Positions 34,678 to 43,581 of a stretch of DNA of 64,000 nucleotides are shown one piece after another. The position numbers were made by a program, and so were the translations under genes. This DNA comes from Geobacter sp. AOG1 (GTDB lineage Bacteria > Desulfobacterota > Desulfuromonadia > Geobacterales > Geobacteraceae): contig NZ_BLIZ01000001.1 of assembly GCF_019972315.1 (NCBI RefSeq), positions 2,424,558 to 2,488,557 of the forward strand, given 5' to 3'. The notes under the pieces were generated by a model. The model saw only the letters and a program-made list of their open reading frames with translations. It did no database searches and was not told the DNA's origin. Position 1 is the first letter of the stretch; the number at the start of each line of letters is the position of its first letter.

Positions 34678-35640
34678 ATGAAAGCGATACGTGTCCATGA
34701 GTTCGGTCCTCCCGAAACCATGCGCCTTGAGGAGGTGCCCGGTCTGACCCCCGGTCCGGGCCAGGTGGTCGTCAAGGTCTCTGCCATCGGGGTAAACCCG
34801 GTGGATACCTATATCCGTTCCGGCCTGTACCGGCCGGACATGAAGCTTCCCTATACCCCCGGCCTCGATGCGGCCGGAGTCATCAGTGCCGTCGGTCCTG
34901 ATGTGAACCATCGACGGGTGGGGGATCGGGTCTATGTCGCCGGCTCGCTTTCGGGCACTTACGCCGAAGAGCTCCTCTGCAGGGAGTTCCAGACCCATCC
35001 GCTGCCGGAAGGGATCGGGTTTGGCCAGGGAGCAGCTATCGGGGTCCCGTACGGAGCCGCCTATCGTGCTCTCTTTCAGCGGGCGCACGCCCTGGCGGGA
35101 GAGACCGTGCTGGTTCATGGTGCCAGCGGCGGGGTGGGTATCGCCGCCCTTCAACTGGCCGTTGCGGCCGGCCTCATCGTGATCGGGACCGCAGGTTCTG
35201 ATAAGGGGATGGAACTGGTGCTGGCTCAGGGTGCCCGGCATGCCCTCAATCACCACACCGCCGGGTATATGGAGCAGCTGACGGAACTGACCTGTGGCAA
35301 GGGGGTCGACGTTATCGTCGAGATGCTGGCCAACGTGAACCTGGACCATGACCTGGCCGCGCTGGCGAAAGACGGTCGGGTCGTGGTCATCGGCAGCCGG
35401 GGCAGGGTTGAGATTGACCCGCGCAGTGCCATGGGGCGGGAGGCAGCCATCCTCGGCATGACCCTCTTCAATGCCACGGAAAAAGAGCTGGCCAGTATGC
35501 ATGCCGCCTTTTCGGCAGGTCTTGCCAATGGCACCCTGCGGCCGCTGGTGAGCCGGGAATTACCCCTGGCCGAGGCAGCGGCAGCCCACCATTCGGTACT
35601 GGAGGGGAGCACGCTCGGCAAGATCGTACTCATCCCCTAG
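34678..35640 (+). CDS. Zinc-independent NADPH:quinone oxidoreductase (medium-chain reductase, zeta-crystallin type)
   Basis: This 320-residue cytoplasmic oxidoreductase starts at ATG 34678 behind AAAGGAG. It has the GroES-like fold (VVKVSAIGVNPVDTYIRSG, PYTPGLDAAGVI) and the Rossmann motif VLVHGASGGVGIAALQLA. The zinc-binding cysteines of alcohol dehydrogenases are absent, which places it with the quinone oxidoreductase and zeta-crystallin group. The reaction is reduction of a quinone or enone using NADPH. A terminator-like hairpin follows at 35706-35734. Confidence 0.88.
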   Translation: MKAIRVHEFGPPETMRLEEVPGLTPGPGQVVVKVSAIGVNPVDTYIRSGLYRPDMKLPYTPGLDAAGVISAVGPDVNHRRVGDRVYVAGSLSGTYAEELLCREFQTHPLPEGIGFGQGAAIGVPYGAAYRALFQRAHALAGETVLVHGASGGVGIAALQLAVAAGLIVIGTAGSDKGMELVLAQGARHALNHHTAGYMEQLTELTCGKGVDVIVEMLANVNLDHDLAALAKDGRVVVIGSRGRVEIDPRSAMGREAAILGMTLFNATEKELASMHAAFSAGLANGTLRPLVSRELPLAEAAAAHHSVLEGSTLGKIVLIP

Positions 35641-35705
35641 TCCCGTACCTTTCATTTCATTTACAATGCATTACTTGACAACCGGGGCGTGAAAAGTTTA
35701 TACAG

Positions 35706-35734
35706 CGGGTGTCGCACTCTCGGCACCCGTTTTT
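35706..35734 (+). terminator. Terminator after the quinone oxidoreductase
   Basis: CGGGTGTCG pairs with CGGCACCCG over nine pairs, including one T-G, around CACTCT, followed by TTTTT. It lies about 65 bases after the stop and 50 before the next ATG. Confidence 0.75.
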
Positions 35735-35780
35735 GCGCGGTCGTCGAGGTGGCTTCCTATTTTCTTTCAAGGAGTATTTC

Positions 35781-36269
35781 ATGTCCAATTGTCCCTGCGG
35801 CTCGAACCTCCCCTTTGTCGACTGCTGCGAATCAATCATCAGGGGAAAACGGCCGGCCCAGACCGCCGAACAACTCATGCGTTCCCGCTACAGTGCCTAT
35901 GTGGCGGTCGATACGGATTATATTTTCGAGACCACCCACCCGAAGCATCGCCAGGGGTATGACCACAAGGGAACCCGGGAGTGGGCGGAGAGCGCGGAGT
36001 GGGAGAAGCTGGAGATCGTCGCCACTAAGGATGGCGGGGGGGACGATACCTCCGGCGAGGTGGAATTCAGGGCCACCTACCGGGACAAGGGTGGACGCAA
36101 GGTCCACCATGAGCTGGCGTTGTTTGAGAAGGATGGCGGGAAATGGTATTTCACCGATGGAAATCTGGTGGCACCCAAACCGCTCGTACGGAGCGAGCCG
36201 AAGGTGGGGCGCAACGATCCCTGCCCCTGCGGGAGCGGGGCCAAGTTCAAGAAATGCTGCGGTAAGTGA
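35781..36269 (+). CDS. YchJ-like protein with two SEC-C zinc motifs
   Basis: This 162-residue protein begins at ATG 35781 behind AAGGAG. A SEC-C type motif at the N-terminus ([14 protein letters not shown]) and another at the C-terminus ([16 protein letters not shown]) flank an NTF2-like YchJ middle domain with [20 protein letters not shown] motifs bind zinc and in SecA bind SecB and ribosomes; YchJ proteins have no established reaction. It stands between two terminated units and is probably transcribed alone or from its own promoter. Confidence 0.85.
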   Translation: MSNCPCGSNLPFVDCCESIIRGKRPAQTAEQLMRSRYSAYVAVDTDYIFETTHPKHRQGYDHKGTREWAESAEWEKLEIVATKDGGGDDTSGEVEFRATYRDKGGRKVHHELALFEKDGGKWYFTDGNLVAPKPLVRSEPKVGRNDPCPCGSGAKFKKCCGK

Positions 36270-36430
36270 GTAGACCCTTGATGGCGACAGGGGATTCCCC
36301 CTGTCGCTTTACTGCAGCCAGAGCCTCCTGAAACACGCCTGTTTGTACGCCATCGTCTTCTCTCCCTTCTGCAATCCATCGATCCTGTGATACACTTTTC
36401 CCATCTCAGCATGAAGGAACCGACACTGCC

Positions 36431-37372
36431 ATGAACCTCCCCAAACGCGCAGAAATACTTACCGTCATGGACACACTTACCGGCAGGCACCTGAAAGGGA
36501 AGGACAAGGCGGTCCGGCTCTCGCTGATCGCCCTTCTGACGGGGGGGCACATCCTGCTGGAGGACATACCCGGTCTGGGCAAGACGACCTTGGCCTTGGC
36601 CCTGGCCAACGTGCTCGGTCTCTCGTTTGGCCGGATTCAGTGCACGAGCGACCTGCTGCCGTCGGATATAACCGGGCTTTCCGTTTTCAATCGGGAGGAG
36701 AGTGCTTTCAAGTTCATCCGGGGGCCTATCTTCAACAGCATCGTGCTGGTGGACGAGGTGAACCGGGCCATGCCCAAGACCCAGAGCGCCATGCTGGAGG
36801 CGATGGAGGAGCGGCGGGTTACGGTGGAGGGGGTGACCTATCCCTTGGCCGAACCGTTTCTCGTCATTGCCACTCAGAATCCCCTGGAGCAGGTCGGAAC
36901 CTATCCCCTGCCCGAATCGCAGTTGGACCGGTTCACCATCAGAACCGGCATCGGCTACCCCCCCGAGGAGCTGGAAAAGTCCATTATCTCCTACGGCAGC
37001 ATCCGGGACGACATCCGCCACATCGAGCCGCTAGTGAGCGCTGACGACATCCTGGCTGCCCGGCAGGCGGTGAAAGAAAAGGTGTATCTGTCAGATAAGG
37101 TGACGGACTATATTTACGCCATCGTTACGGCGACCCGCAACCATCACCTGCTCCTCTCCGGCATCTCGACCCGGGGAGGGATCAATATCGCCGAGGCCGC
37201 CCGTGCCAATGCCTACCTGGAGGGACGGGAGTACGTGGTTCCCGAGGATGTGAGAGAAGTCGCGGTGGCGGTCGGTTCCCATCGCCTCATCTGCCGCCCC
37301 GAGCAGGAGAGCATTAACAAGGAGGAACTCTTATCCGCCATCCTCGGAAGCATACCGGTACCGCTGGTCTGA
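36431..37372 (+). CDS. MoxR-family AAA+ ATPase
   Basis: This 313-residue AAA+ chaperone-like ATPase has Walker A with K51 in DIPGLGKTTLAL, Walker B IVLVDEVNRAMPK, sensor 1 ATQNPLEQVG and the MoxR signature YPLPESQLDRF. MoxR proteins assist maturation or assembly of partner complexes and are usually encoded with DUF58 and transglutaminase proteins, as here. The next gene begins at or just after its stop codon. Confidence 0.93.
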   Translation: MNLPKRAEILTVMDTLTGRHLKGKDKAVRLSLIALLTGGHILLEDIPGLGKTTLALALANVLGLSFGRIQCTSDLLPSDITGLSVFNREESAFKFIRGPIFNSIVLVDEVNRAMPKTQSAMLEAMEERRVTVEGVTYPLAEPFLVIATQNPLEQVGTYPLPESQLDRFTIRTGIGYPPEELEKSIISYGSIRDDIRHIEPLVSADDILAARQAVKEKVYLSDKVTDYIYAIVTATRNHHLLLSGISTRGGINIAEAARANAYLEGREYVVPEDVREVAVAVGSHRLICRPEQESINKEELLSAILGSIPVPLV

Positions 37373-37398
37373 CTCTTACCAAGGCCGGCGCGTTTTAC

Positions 37399-38235
37399 GT
37401 GGCCATAACCCTGCTGATCGGCTTCGCTGCGGTGAATACGGGAAACAACCTCCTCTTCTTCATCGTTTCAGCCCTGCTCGGCTTTATGGCGGTATCGGGC
37501 GTCCTAGGTTGGCTCAACATCCATGGCCTCGATGCGGTCCTGACTCCTCCCGACGAGCTCTACAGCGGCGTTTCCACCCTGTTTACCCTGCGACTCACCA
37601 ACCGCAAGCGCCTGCTGCCTTCGTTCCTGCTCCAGGTCCACTGTGACGGGGCGACCGCCGATTTCAAGCTGATGGATCGCCAGGGGATGGCGATCTCATC
37701 CCTCATGACGGCATTCGCGGGGCGTGGTCTCCACACCGTCGAGGTGGTGACGGTCTGTTCCCCCTTCCCCATCAATTTTTTCGTCCGCTGCCGCACCCTT
37801 CCCCTCGATCTGCGGACCATGGTCTTCCCCGCACCCCTTGGCTGCCCGGGTGCGGCAGATTCGCGCAGCCATGGCAGGAGCGGTTCCCTGTCCGCGCGGG
37901 GGAAGGGGCACGAGGGAGACGTCGACCGGATCGTCGCTTACAGCGGTGGCGACCCTCTCAAGATGATCCACTGGCGCCTGTCGGCTCGGCATGGCGAACT
38001 GAAGGTCAAGGAGCTGAGTGCCACGGCGCGGGAACCCCTCGTGATCGACATCGACCGGCTGCCGGCAAGGAACCTGGAAGAGAAGCTCTCCTGCGCGACC
38101 TACCTCGTGAACCGGTTGATGCGTGAGGGGCGGCCAGTGGGGCTCAAGCTGCGGAAGCGACTGCTCAAGCCGGCCGACTCCCGGGGACACCGGCTGCGGC
38201 TCCTGACGGAACTGGCGTTGTATGGTAAGGATTAA
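37399..38235 (+). CDS. DUF58 domain protein, MoxR partner
   Basis: This protein has two N-terminal membrane helices (from AITLLIGFAAVNTG through IVSALLGFMAVSG) and a C-terminal DUF58 region with GDVDRIVAYSGGDPLKMIHWRLSARHGELKVKEL (the core is GGDPLKMIHWRLSAR). GTG 37399 is the first usual start, giving 278 residues, but the frame is open upstream and encodes TLTKAGAFYVA. That segment resembles the conserved DUF58 N-terminus, so translation may really start at CTG 37369, overlapping the moxR stop. It overlaps the next gene by 14 bases. Likely works with the MoxR ATPase at the membrane; the process is unknown. Confidence 0.85.
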   Translation: MAITLLIGFAAVNTGNNLLFFIVSALLGFMAVSGVLGWLNIHGLDAVLTPPDELYSGVSTLFTLRLTNRKRLLPSFLLQVHCDGATADFKLMDRQGMAISSLMTAFAGRGLHTVEVVTVCSPFPINFFVRCRTLPLDLRTMVFPAPLGCPGAADSRSHGRSGSLSARGKGHEGDVDRIVAYSGGDPLKMIHWRLSARHGELKVKELSATAREPLVIDIDRLPARNLEEKLSCATYLVNRLMREGRPVGLKLRKRLLKPADSRGHRLRLLTELALYGKD

Positions 38236-40126
38236 ATCGGTACTGGATATCCTGGCGTACGGCATTGCCCTTCTCGGCTTTGTTCCGCTCGTTGCCTATC
38301 TGGACAATATCCCCCGGTTCCTGTTTCCGGCGGTGCTCCTATTCGCAGTCATTGCCGACCGACGCGGCGCGGTGCTGCGCGGCCACGTGCCGACGGTCGT
38401 ATCCATCCTTTTTTTCATCTATTTTGGCATTCAGTTTTCCCGTGACAATCTGGTAGGACCGGCGGTGAATCTTCTCGTCATTCTTCTGGCGGTACGTCTC
38501 GCGAGCGAGAAGGGGAGCCGGCACTATCTCCAGATCTATGCGCTGGCACTGTTTGCCCTGGCCGGCTCGTCCCTTCTCAACCTGAGTGCCGCCTTCCTTG
38601 TCTATCTTCTTTTGCTCCTCGTCCTGATCGCGGTTTCTCTCGTGCTACTGACTTTCTACGACCGCGACGGCGACACAGTCATCGCCCGGGACGACATGGT
38701 GAAGGTTGTAACCGTTGCCGCCAGCATGCCGCTTGCGGCCATGCCGCTTATTCTCCTCTTCTTCGTCATCCTTCCCCGGACCCCGTTTCCCCTCTGGAAC
38801 GTCCTCAACGTATCGTCCGGTGCTGCGACCGGACTGAGCGACAAGGTACAGCCGGGGGCGGCTCCGGCCGTCACCGAGGTCAAGAATGTCGTGTTTCGTG
38901 CCGATTCTCCCCCCTTGGCAAAAAACCAGCTCTACTGGCGTGGTATAGTACTCAACACCCTGGAAGGGGACAGTTGGGTGCGGAAGCCGGTTCCCGGTGC
39001 AGAGAGGGGCATCCCGGGGCCGGGCAGCGTGGTGAGCCAGACCATCTTCCCGGAGCCGGGCAGGTCCCGTTACTTGCTTGCCCTGAACGTTCCACGTCAT
39101 CTGACCGGTGTCCGTTTCGCCACTGATTCCGATATCGTGCATACTGCCATGCCCTCCGGGCGGCGGCTCAGGTATGAGACCCAGTCCGTCCCCGGCGCGG
39201 TTATCACCAGTCGCGGGATTGACAGGGGGTTCTACCTGCGGCTCCCTTCCGACCTGTCGCACCGGCTTGTCTCCCTGGGGCGACAGATAGCCCGACGGGG
39301 GAAAACGGATGCCGACCGGCTAGACCTCCTGGAAAGGTATTTCGTCGATCGCAAGCTCCGTTACTCAACGATGAATCTGCCGACCGGCAGCGATCCCCTC
39401 GGGCAATTCCTGTTCGATGGAAAGCCTGGCCACTGCGAGTTCTTCGCCTCGACCCTGGCAGTTCTTCTCCGTGCCGCCGACGTCCCTGCCCGGCTGGTAG
39501 GTGGGTACTACGGCGGCGAGTACAATGAGGTGGGTGGCTATTACGTGGTGACCGAAGACCGGGCTCATGTCTGGGTGGAGGCCTACCTCGACGGCAAGGG
39601 GTGGGTCATGGTCGATCCGAGTGCCTGGGCAGTCAATTTTGCCGGAGTGGAGGGGGCAGGGGAGCGGGGGCTCAACCGCAGGGTCCGGATGTATCTCGAC
39701 GCCTTCAGTTATTTCTGGAACCTGACGATAATCAATTACGATCTGGAGCGCCAGATATCTCTGTTCAATCGGGCTGGCCGTCTTCGTCACCTGTCGTTTC
39801 CGAGTCATCTTTCCCTTCGGCCATTGCTGTTTATAGCCGTACCGCTCCTGGTGGCGCTCTCGATCTGGCGATTATATGTCTGGCAAAGGGTCAGCAGGGA
39901 GGAGCGGCTGTTGAAGAACCTATTCAGACTGGTGCGGCGACGGTATGGAGTGGAATGGCCGCCGGACAAGGGCTTGTATGATCTTGCCCGGACTCTTGAC
40001 GAACCGCTTATTACCCGGTTTGTTCATATTTACGGAAAAGCGGTGTACCATGACAGGAAACTGTCCCGAGACGAATATGTCCAGCTTCGGTTTCTCCTGG
40101 CAGAACTACTCGCAGCACCTCATTAG
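38222..40126 (+). CDS. TgpA-like membrane transglutaminase
   Basis: This 634-residue protein has several N-terminal membrane helices (DUF3488 region), then a large extracytoplasmic transglutaminase-like domain with triad C405 in PGHCEFFAS, H449 in RAHVWVEAY and D465 in MVDPSAW. One further helix at about residues 538-555 precedes a cytoplasmic DUF4129-like tail. This matches TgpA of Pseudomonas, an essential inner-membrane protein with a periplasmic transglutaminase domain. The start overlaps the DUF58 gene, so moxR, DUF58 and this gene form one operon. The physiological substrate is not known. Confidence 0.9.
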   Translation: MVRIKSVLDILAYGIALLGFVPLVAYLDNIPRFLFPAVLLFAVIADRRGAVLRGHVPTVVSILFFIYFGIQFSRDNLVGPAVNLLVILLAVRLASEKGSRHYLQIYALALFALAGSSLLNLSAAFLVYLLLLLVLIAVSLVLLTFYDRDGDTVIARDDMVKVVTVAASMPLAAMPLILLFFVILPRTPFPLWNVLNVSSGAATGLSDKVQPGAAPAVTEVKNVVFRADSPPLAKNQLYWRGIVLNTLEGDSWVRKPVPGAERGIPGPGSVVSQTIFPEPGRSRYLLALNVPRHLTGVRFATDSDIVHTAMPSGRRLRYETQSVPGAVITSRGIDRGFYLRLPSDLSHRLVSLGRQIARRGKTDADRLDLLERYFVDRKLRYSTMNLPTGSDPLGQFLFDGKPGHCEFFASTLAVLLRAADVPARLVGGYYGGEYNEVGGYYVVTEDRAHVWVEAYLDGKGWVMVDPSAWAVNFAGVEGAGERGLNRRVRMYLDAFSYFWNLTIINYDLERQISLFNRAGRLRHLSFPSHLSLRPLLFIAVPLLVALSIWRLYVWQRVSREERLLKNLFRLVRRRYGVEWPPDKGLYDLARTLDEPLITRFVHIYGKAVYHDRKLSRDEYVQLRFLLAELLAAPH

Positions 40127-40128
40127 GC

Positions 40129-40157
40129 TTGACATGCCGTGCCGATTCAATTAGTTT
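40129..40157 (+). promoter_or_regulatory. Possible sigma70 promoter before the TPR gene
   Basis: TTGACA at 40129-40134, 17 bases, then TAGTTT at 40152-40157. The transcript would start about 30 bases before the TTG start codon. Only the -35 is strong. Confidence 0.5.
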
Positions 40158-40194
40158 AACTGCGAGAAAATAAAGAAATATTTCACGGATTCCC

Positions 40195-42735
40195 TTGAGT
40201 ACTGCCAAAGAAAAATATCTGGCGAGCGCCCAGAAATTCATTGCCAAAGGTCAGATTGACCGCGCAATAAAGGATTACGAGCAGGTTGTCGTTCTCGACC
40301 CCAACGACATCCGCCATCGGCAGCGGCTTGCCGAGCTGCTGGTAAAGATCAACCGCAAGGACGAGGCGGTAGCCGAGTACAAGGCTATCGGCAAGTATTA
40401 TTCCGACAATACCTATTTCCTCAAAGCCATTGCAGTCTACAAGCAGATACAGAAACTTACCCCCGCCGACATCGACATATCCCTTGCCCTTGCCACACTC
40501 AACGAAAAGCAGGGGTTGACCGGCAATGCCCTTACCGAATATGGCATTGTGCTCAATCATTACCAGCGTGCAGGCAGGCTCAATGATGCCCTCGGGGTGT
40601 TGGAGAGCATGCTCAACCTCGACCCGGAAAACCTCACCACACAGTTGCAGTTTGCCGAATTGCATTTCTCCGCGGGCCAGACTGACAAGGCCTACCAGGA
40701 ATTTACCCAACTGGCGTTGTTGCTCTGGAAACAGGGGAATCACGAGGCCTTTTCCCAGGTGTGCACCCGAATCCAGGTTCTTTTTCCCGAGCAGAAAGAA
40801 TTCCAGCTTGATTTCATCGCGACCCTTTTGGACAAGGGGGAAACCGCGGGAGTCATCCCCCAGTTGCAGCAGTTCATCCGCACCGATGTTGCCAATTTAC
40901 GCGCTTGGCGGCTCTTGGCTGACGTCTGCCGCAGGTTGGGAGAAACCGAAAAGCTGAAGGGGGTGCTACAGCAGATAATCAAGCTGTTTCCGGGGGAGAC
41001 ATCTCTCCGGGAGGATCTTGTGATGCTTTATCTCAATGCCGGTAACATCCCGGGAGCCCTCGAGTTTCTCTCAGGATCGGTACTGGCATTCGTCGCCGCT
41101 GGCGAGGCCGGTCGTATGGAGGCGCTCTACGCGGAAATCGAGAAATTGCTGCCGAAGGATAAGCGAGTTTTCGACGGGTTACGAGCACTCTACGAAGCGG
41201 CCGGTGACAAGGGGAAACTGACAGCTCTGGCGGCGCGAATGGCTCCTCCTCCGGCTCCGCAGACTTCACCTGCGGTGTCTCGGGAAACCACCGAGAAGGC
41301 GCTGACTTCCAGGAAGGGTGTTGCTGACGAAAAACCGCGAATGGCGACGGTATCCGTGCCGACCACCTCTGAGGTTACGGATTGGGAGGAAGAGATCGAT
41401 CTCCCCCTTCCCGACGATGTGGTGGAACCGGTCGGTGGGTCTGAGGAACTGGAGCCGGAGTTGGATTCTGAACTCCCGACCCAAGATCTGCCCGTTGAAA
41501 TCCCCCCGTTTGTTGATTCCGGGATAGTGGCCGATGCGGCTGTTGTCCCCGTTGCCGAGATTGATGAGATCGAAGAGTTGGAACTGGAGCCGGAAGTTGA
41601 GTTGATGGAAGAGGCGCCGGAAGAAATCCTGGAAGAGATCCTGGAAGCGGAGCCGGATGATGAAGAGCTTGAGGAACTGTCCGCCCCGTTGGCCGACGAG
41701 ACGCTTGAACCCGAGGATCTGCTCGAAGAAGATTTGGAGGAAGAGTTCCCTGCCGACCTGGAGCTGAGGGCTGAGCCCCTTGACGAGCCTGAAATCGTCA
41801 CCGGCGAACTTTTTGTCCCTGACTATGGCGAAATGGGGGAACTTTTCACCGAGGGAGAGACCGCCGACGATGAGCTGGAGGAGCTTCAACTCGAACCTGT
41901 CGTTGATGACGCTGCGGCTCCGAGCGAAGAAGCAGGGTGGGTTGTTGCGGAGACGTTGGCAGAAGATTCCGAACCATTGCCGGCCGAAGATGGAACCGTT
42001 GCACTCGTTCTCAATATCGACTCCGAAAACGACTGGCTGACCCGGGAAGGCATTGCTGGCGAGGTAGTAGAGGAAGTTATTGCCAGCGGGGAGACCGGCG
42101 TTGAACTGGATGAATTAGCGACCGTCCTCGGCGAAGGGGCCGGCGAGGGTACAGAGGCGTTGACCGGCTTTTGGGGTGATGACGTAGATCTCTCCACCCT
42201 CGGTGAGGAACTCTTTGCCGATGGCGGTACGGATGCCGGAGCAGATACGGGTTCGAGCGACAAGTACAGCCTGGACGGACTTTTTTCCGCGTTCAAGAAG
42301 GGGCTTGACCAGCAGGTGGAAAGTGGCGACACGGAAACCCATTTTAACCTGGGGATTGCCTACAAGGAGATGGGACTCTATGATGATGCGATCGGAGAGT
42401 TCGAGCAGGCGTCTCACGATCCGCAGCGAATTGCTGACAGCCTTACCCTGCAGGCCATGTGCTACCGGGAGAAGGGGGATGCGGTGAAGGCCGAGGAGCT
42501 TCTGCGTAACGGTGTGGCTCTGAAAAGTCTGAGAAAGGGTGAGATTCAAAGCCTCACCTATGAACTGGCACACCTGCTGGAAACCACGGGACGCCCCACT
42601 GAGGCGTTGCCCTATTACTTAGAGGTTCGGTCTATCGGCCGCGGGTTCCGTGATACGTCAGCCCGAATTGCCGCTCTGGGTGGAGAGGATTCGGAGTTCC
42701 AGGGACTAAGCATCTTCGATTTTGAGGATGACTGA
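40195..42735 (+). CDS. Large tetratricopeptide-repeat protein with acidic central region
   Basis: This 846-residue protein starts at TTG 40195, encoding MSTAKEKYLASAQKFIAKGQ. Residues about 5-360 are TPR units (AIKDYEQVVVLDPND, AVYKQIQKLTPAD, and so on). About 395-690 is an extremely acidic, disordered-looking stretch rich in Glu, Asp, Leu and Pro. A second TPR block fills about 695-830 (HFNLGIAYKEMGLYDDAIGEFEQA). No signal peptide or membrane helix is seen. Geobacter-type genomes have comparable large TPR proteins, but I know no function. The adjacent TonB-like gene is convergent. A scaffold role is only a guess. Confidence 0.85.
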   Translation: MSTAKEKYLASAQKFIAKGQIDRAIKDYEQVVVLDPNDIRHRQRLAELLVKINRKDEAVAEYKAIGKYYSDNTYFLKAIAVYKQIQKLTPADIDISLALATLNEKQGLTGNALTEYGIVLNHYQRAGRLNDALGVLESMLNLDPENLTTQLQFAELHFSAGQTDKAYQEFTQLALLLWKQGNHEAFSQVCTRIQVLFPEQKEFQLDFIATLLDKGETAGVIPQLQQFIRTDVANLRAWRLLADVCRRLGETEKLKGVLQQIIKLFPGETSLREDLVMLYLNAGNIPGALEFLSGSVLAFVAAGEAGRMEALYAEIEKLLPKDKRVFDGLRALYEAAGDKGKLTALAARMAPPPAPQTSPAVSRETTEKALTSRKGVADEKPRMATVSVPTTSEVTDWEEEIDLPLPDDVVEPVGGSEELEPELDSELPTQDLPVEIPPFVDSGIVADAAVVPVAEIDEIEELELEPEVELMEEAPEEILEEILEAEPDDEELEELSAPLADETLEPEDLLEEDLEEEFPADLELRAEPLDEPEIVTGELFVPDYGEMGELFTEGETADDELEELQLEPVVDDAAAPSEEAGWVVAETLAEDSEPLPAEDGTVALVLNIDSENDWLTREGIAGEVVEEVIASGETGVELDELATVLGEGAGEGTEALTGFWGDDVDLSTLGEELFADGGTDAGADTGSSDKYSLDGLFSAFKKGLDQQVESGDTETHFNLGIAYKEMGLYDDAIGEFEQASHDPQRIADSLTLQAMCYREKGDAVKAEELLRNGVALKSLRKGEIQSLTYELAHLLETTGRPTEALPYYLEVRSIGRGFRDTSARIAALGGEDSEFQGLSIFDFEDD

Positions 42736-42752
42736 TTTCAGAAAGTTCATCG

Positions 42753-43433
42753 TTATGATGACATGAGGCTCAGGGGTGCCTTGAAACGAAGCGGTGCACT
42801 GAACAAATCGTTTCCGTATGATTCCGGCAGCGGTGGGAGCGGGCTCGCTGCCGTTACCGCCTGAAGTATCTGCCGGTCGAACACCGGATTGCCCGATCCC
42901 TGAACCAGCAGACTCCGCACTACCACGCCGTCCTTGGCTATGACGAGGTTGACGATGGCGTTCCCTGCCGCTCCCTGATGGCTGCCCGGCTGAAGCCACC
43001 ACTTTTCGTTAATCTGCCGCAGCATAGCAAAGTAGTATTCCCGGATATCATCCCGTAGGGTTTCTCCTTCTCCGATCCCGCTGAAATAACCGTTCGTCAG
43101 GCCAAGTTCGATGCCGCTTTTGTGGAGATCTTCCGGTACCGCCGGGGTGGTTGTTGATGTGTTCTGGGCGGTTTGTGCCGCGCGCGGAGCCGGTGAAGCG
43201 GGTGCTTCTGGTTCGGCAGCTACTGGCTGCACTGCTGTCGCAGGTTTGACAACCGGGGAAGGGATGACGGGAGTGGTCATCGTAAGGTCGAATACCGGAA
43301 CCGGCGGTATCATGTCTCCCACCCGATGGGGTTGCAGCAGGAACAGGGAGAGCAGGGCGTGGCATAGAAGGGATGTGACCAGCATGAGAGGGAAGAAATT
43401 CTTTTTCAGCTGAAAGTGTGATACTGCGTTCAT
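42753..43433 (-). CDS. TonB-family protein
   Basis: This 226-residue protein starts at ATG 43433; the frame reaches further upstream without a suitable start. It has one N-terminal membrane helix (FFPLMLVTSLLCHALLSLFLL region, residues about 12-32), a Pro/Ala-rich periplasmic linker, and a C-terminal TonB-like domain with YYFAMLRQINEKWWLQPG, VVRSLLVQGSGNPVFDRQ and AVTAASPLPPLPE. TonB links the proton gradient to outer-membrane transporters, but no exbB, exbD or receptor gene is adjacent, so it may serve another TonB-like task such as assembly. Convergent with the TPR gene, 17 bases apart. Confidence 0.85.
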   Translation of the reverse strand: MNAVSHFQLKKNFFPLMLVTSLLCHALLSLFLLQPHRVGDMIPPVPVFDLTMTTPVIPSPVVKPATAVQPVAAEPEAPASPAPRAAQTAQNTSTTTPAVPEDLHKSGIELGLTNGYFSGIGEGETLRDDIREYYFAMLRQINEKWWLQPGSHQGAAGNAIVNLVIAKDGVVVRSLLVQGSGNPVFDRQILQAVTAASPLPPLPESYGNDLFSAPLRFKAPLSLMSS

Positions 43434-43525
43434 TGCCCGGACTCCGAAACAGGGGATCGGACCGTCATGGATTTCAACGATCACGATAGATAGTAACAAA
43501 TAGTACGAGGTTGGGGCAACAAAAG

Positions 43526-43559
43526 AAAAGGGGGCTGACGATCTGTCAGTCCCCTTTTT
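43526..43559 (-). terminator. Terminator after the malic enzyme gene
   Basis: AAAAGGGGGCTGAC (43527-43540) pairs with GTCAGTCCCCTTTT, allowing one G-T pair, around a short loop, with A and T runs on both sides. It lies 22 bases past the maeB stop in the minus direction. Confidence 0.85.
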
Positions 43560-43581
43560 GATATATTGTGAAAACAGCCGG

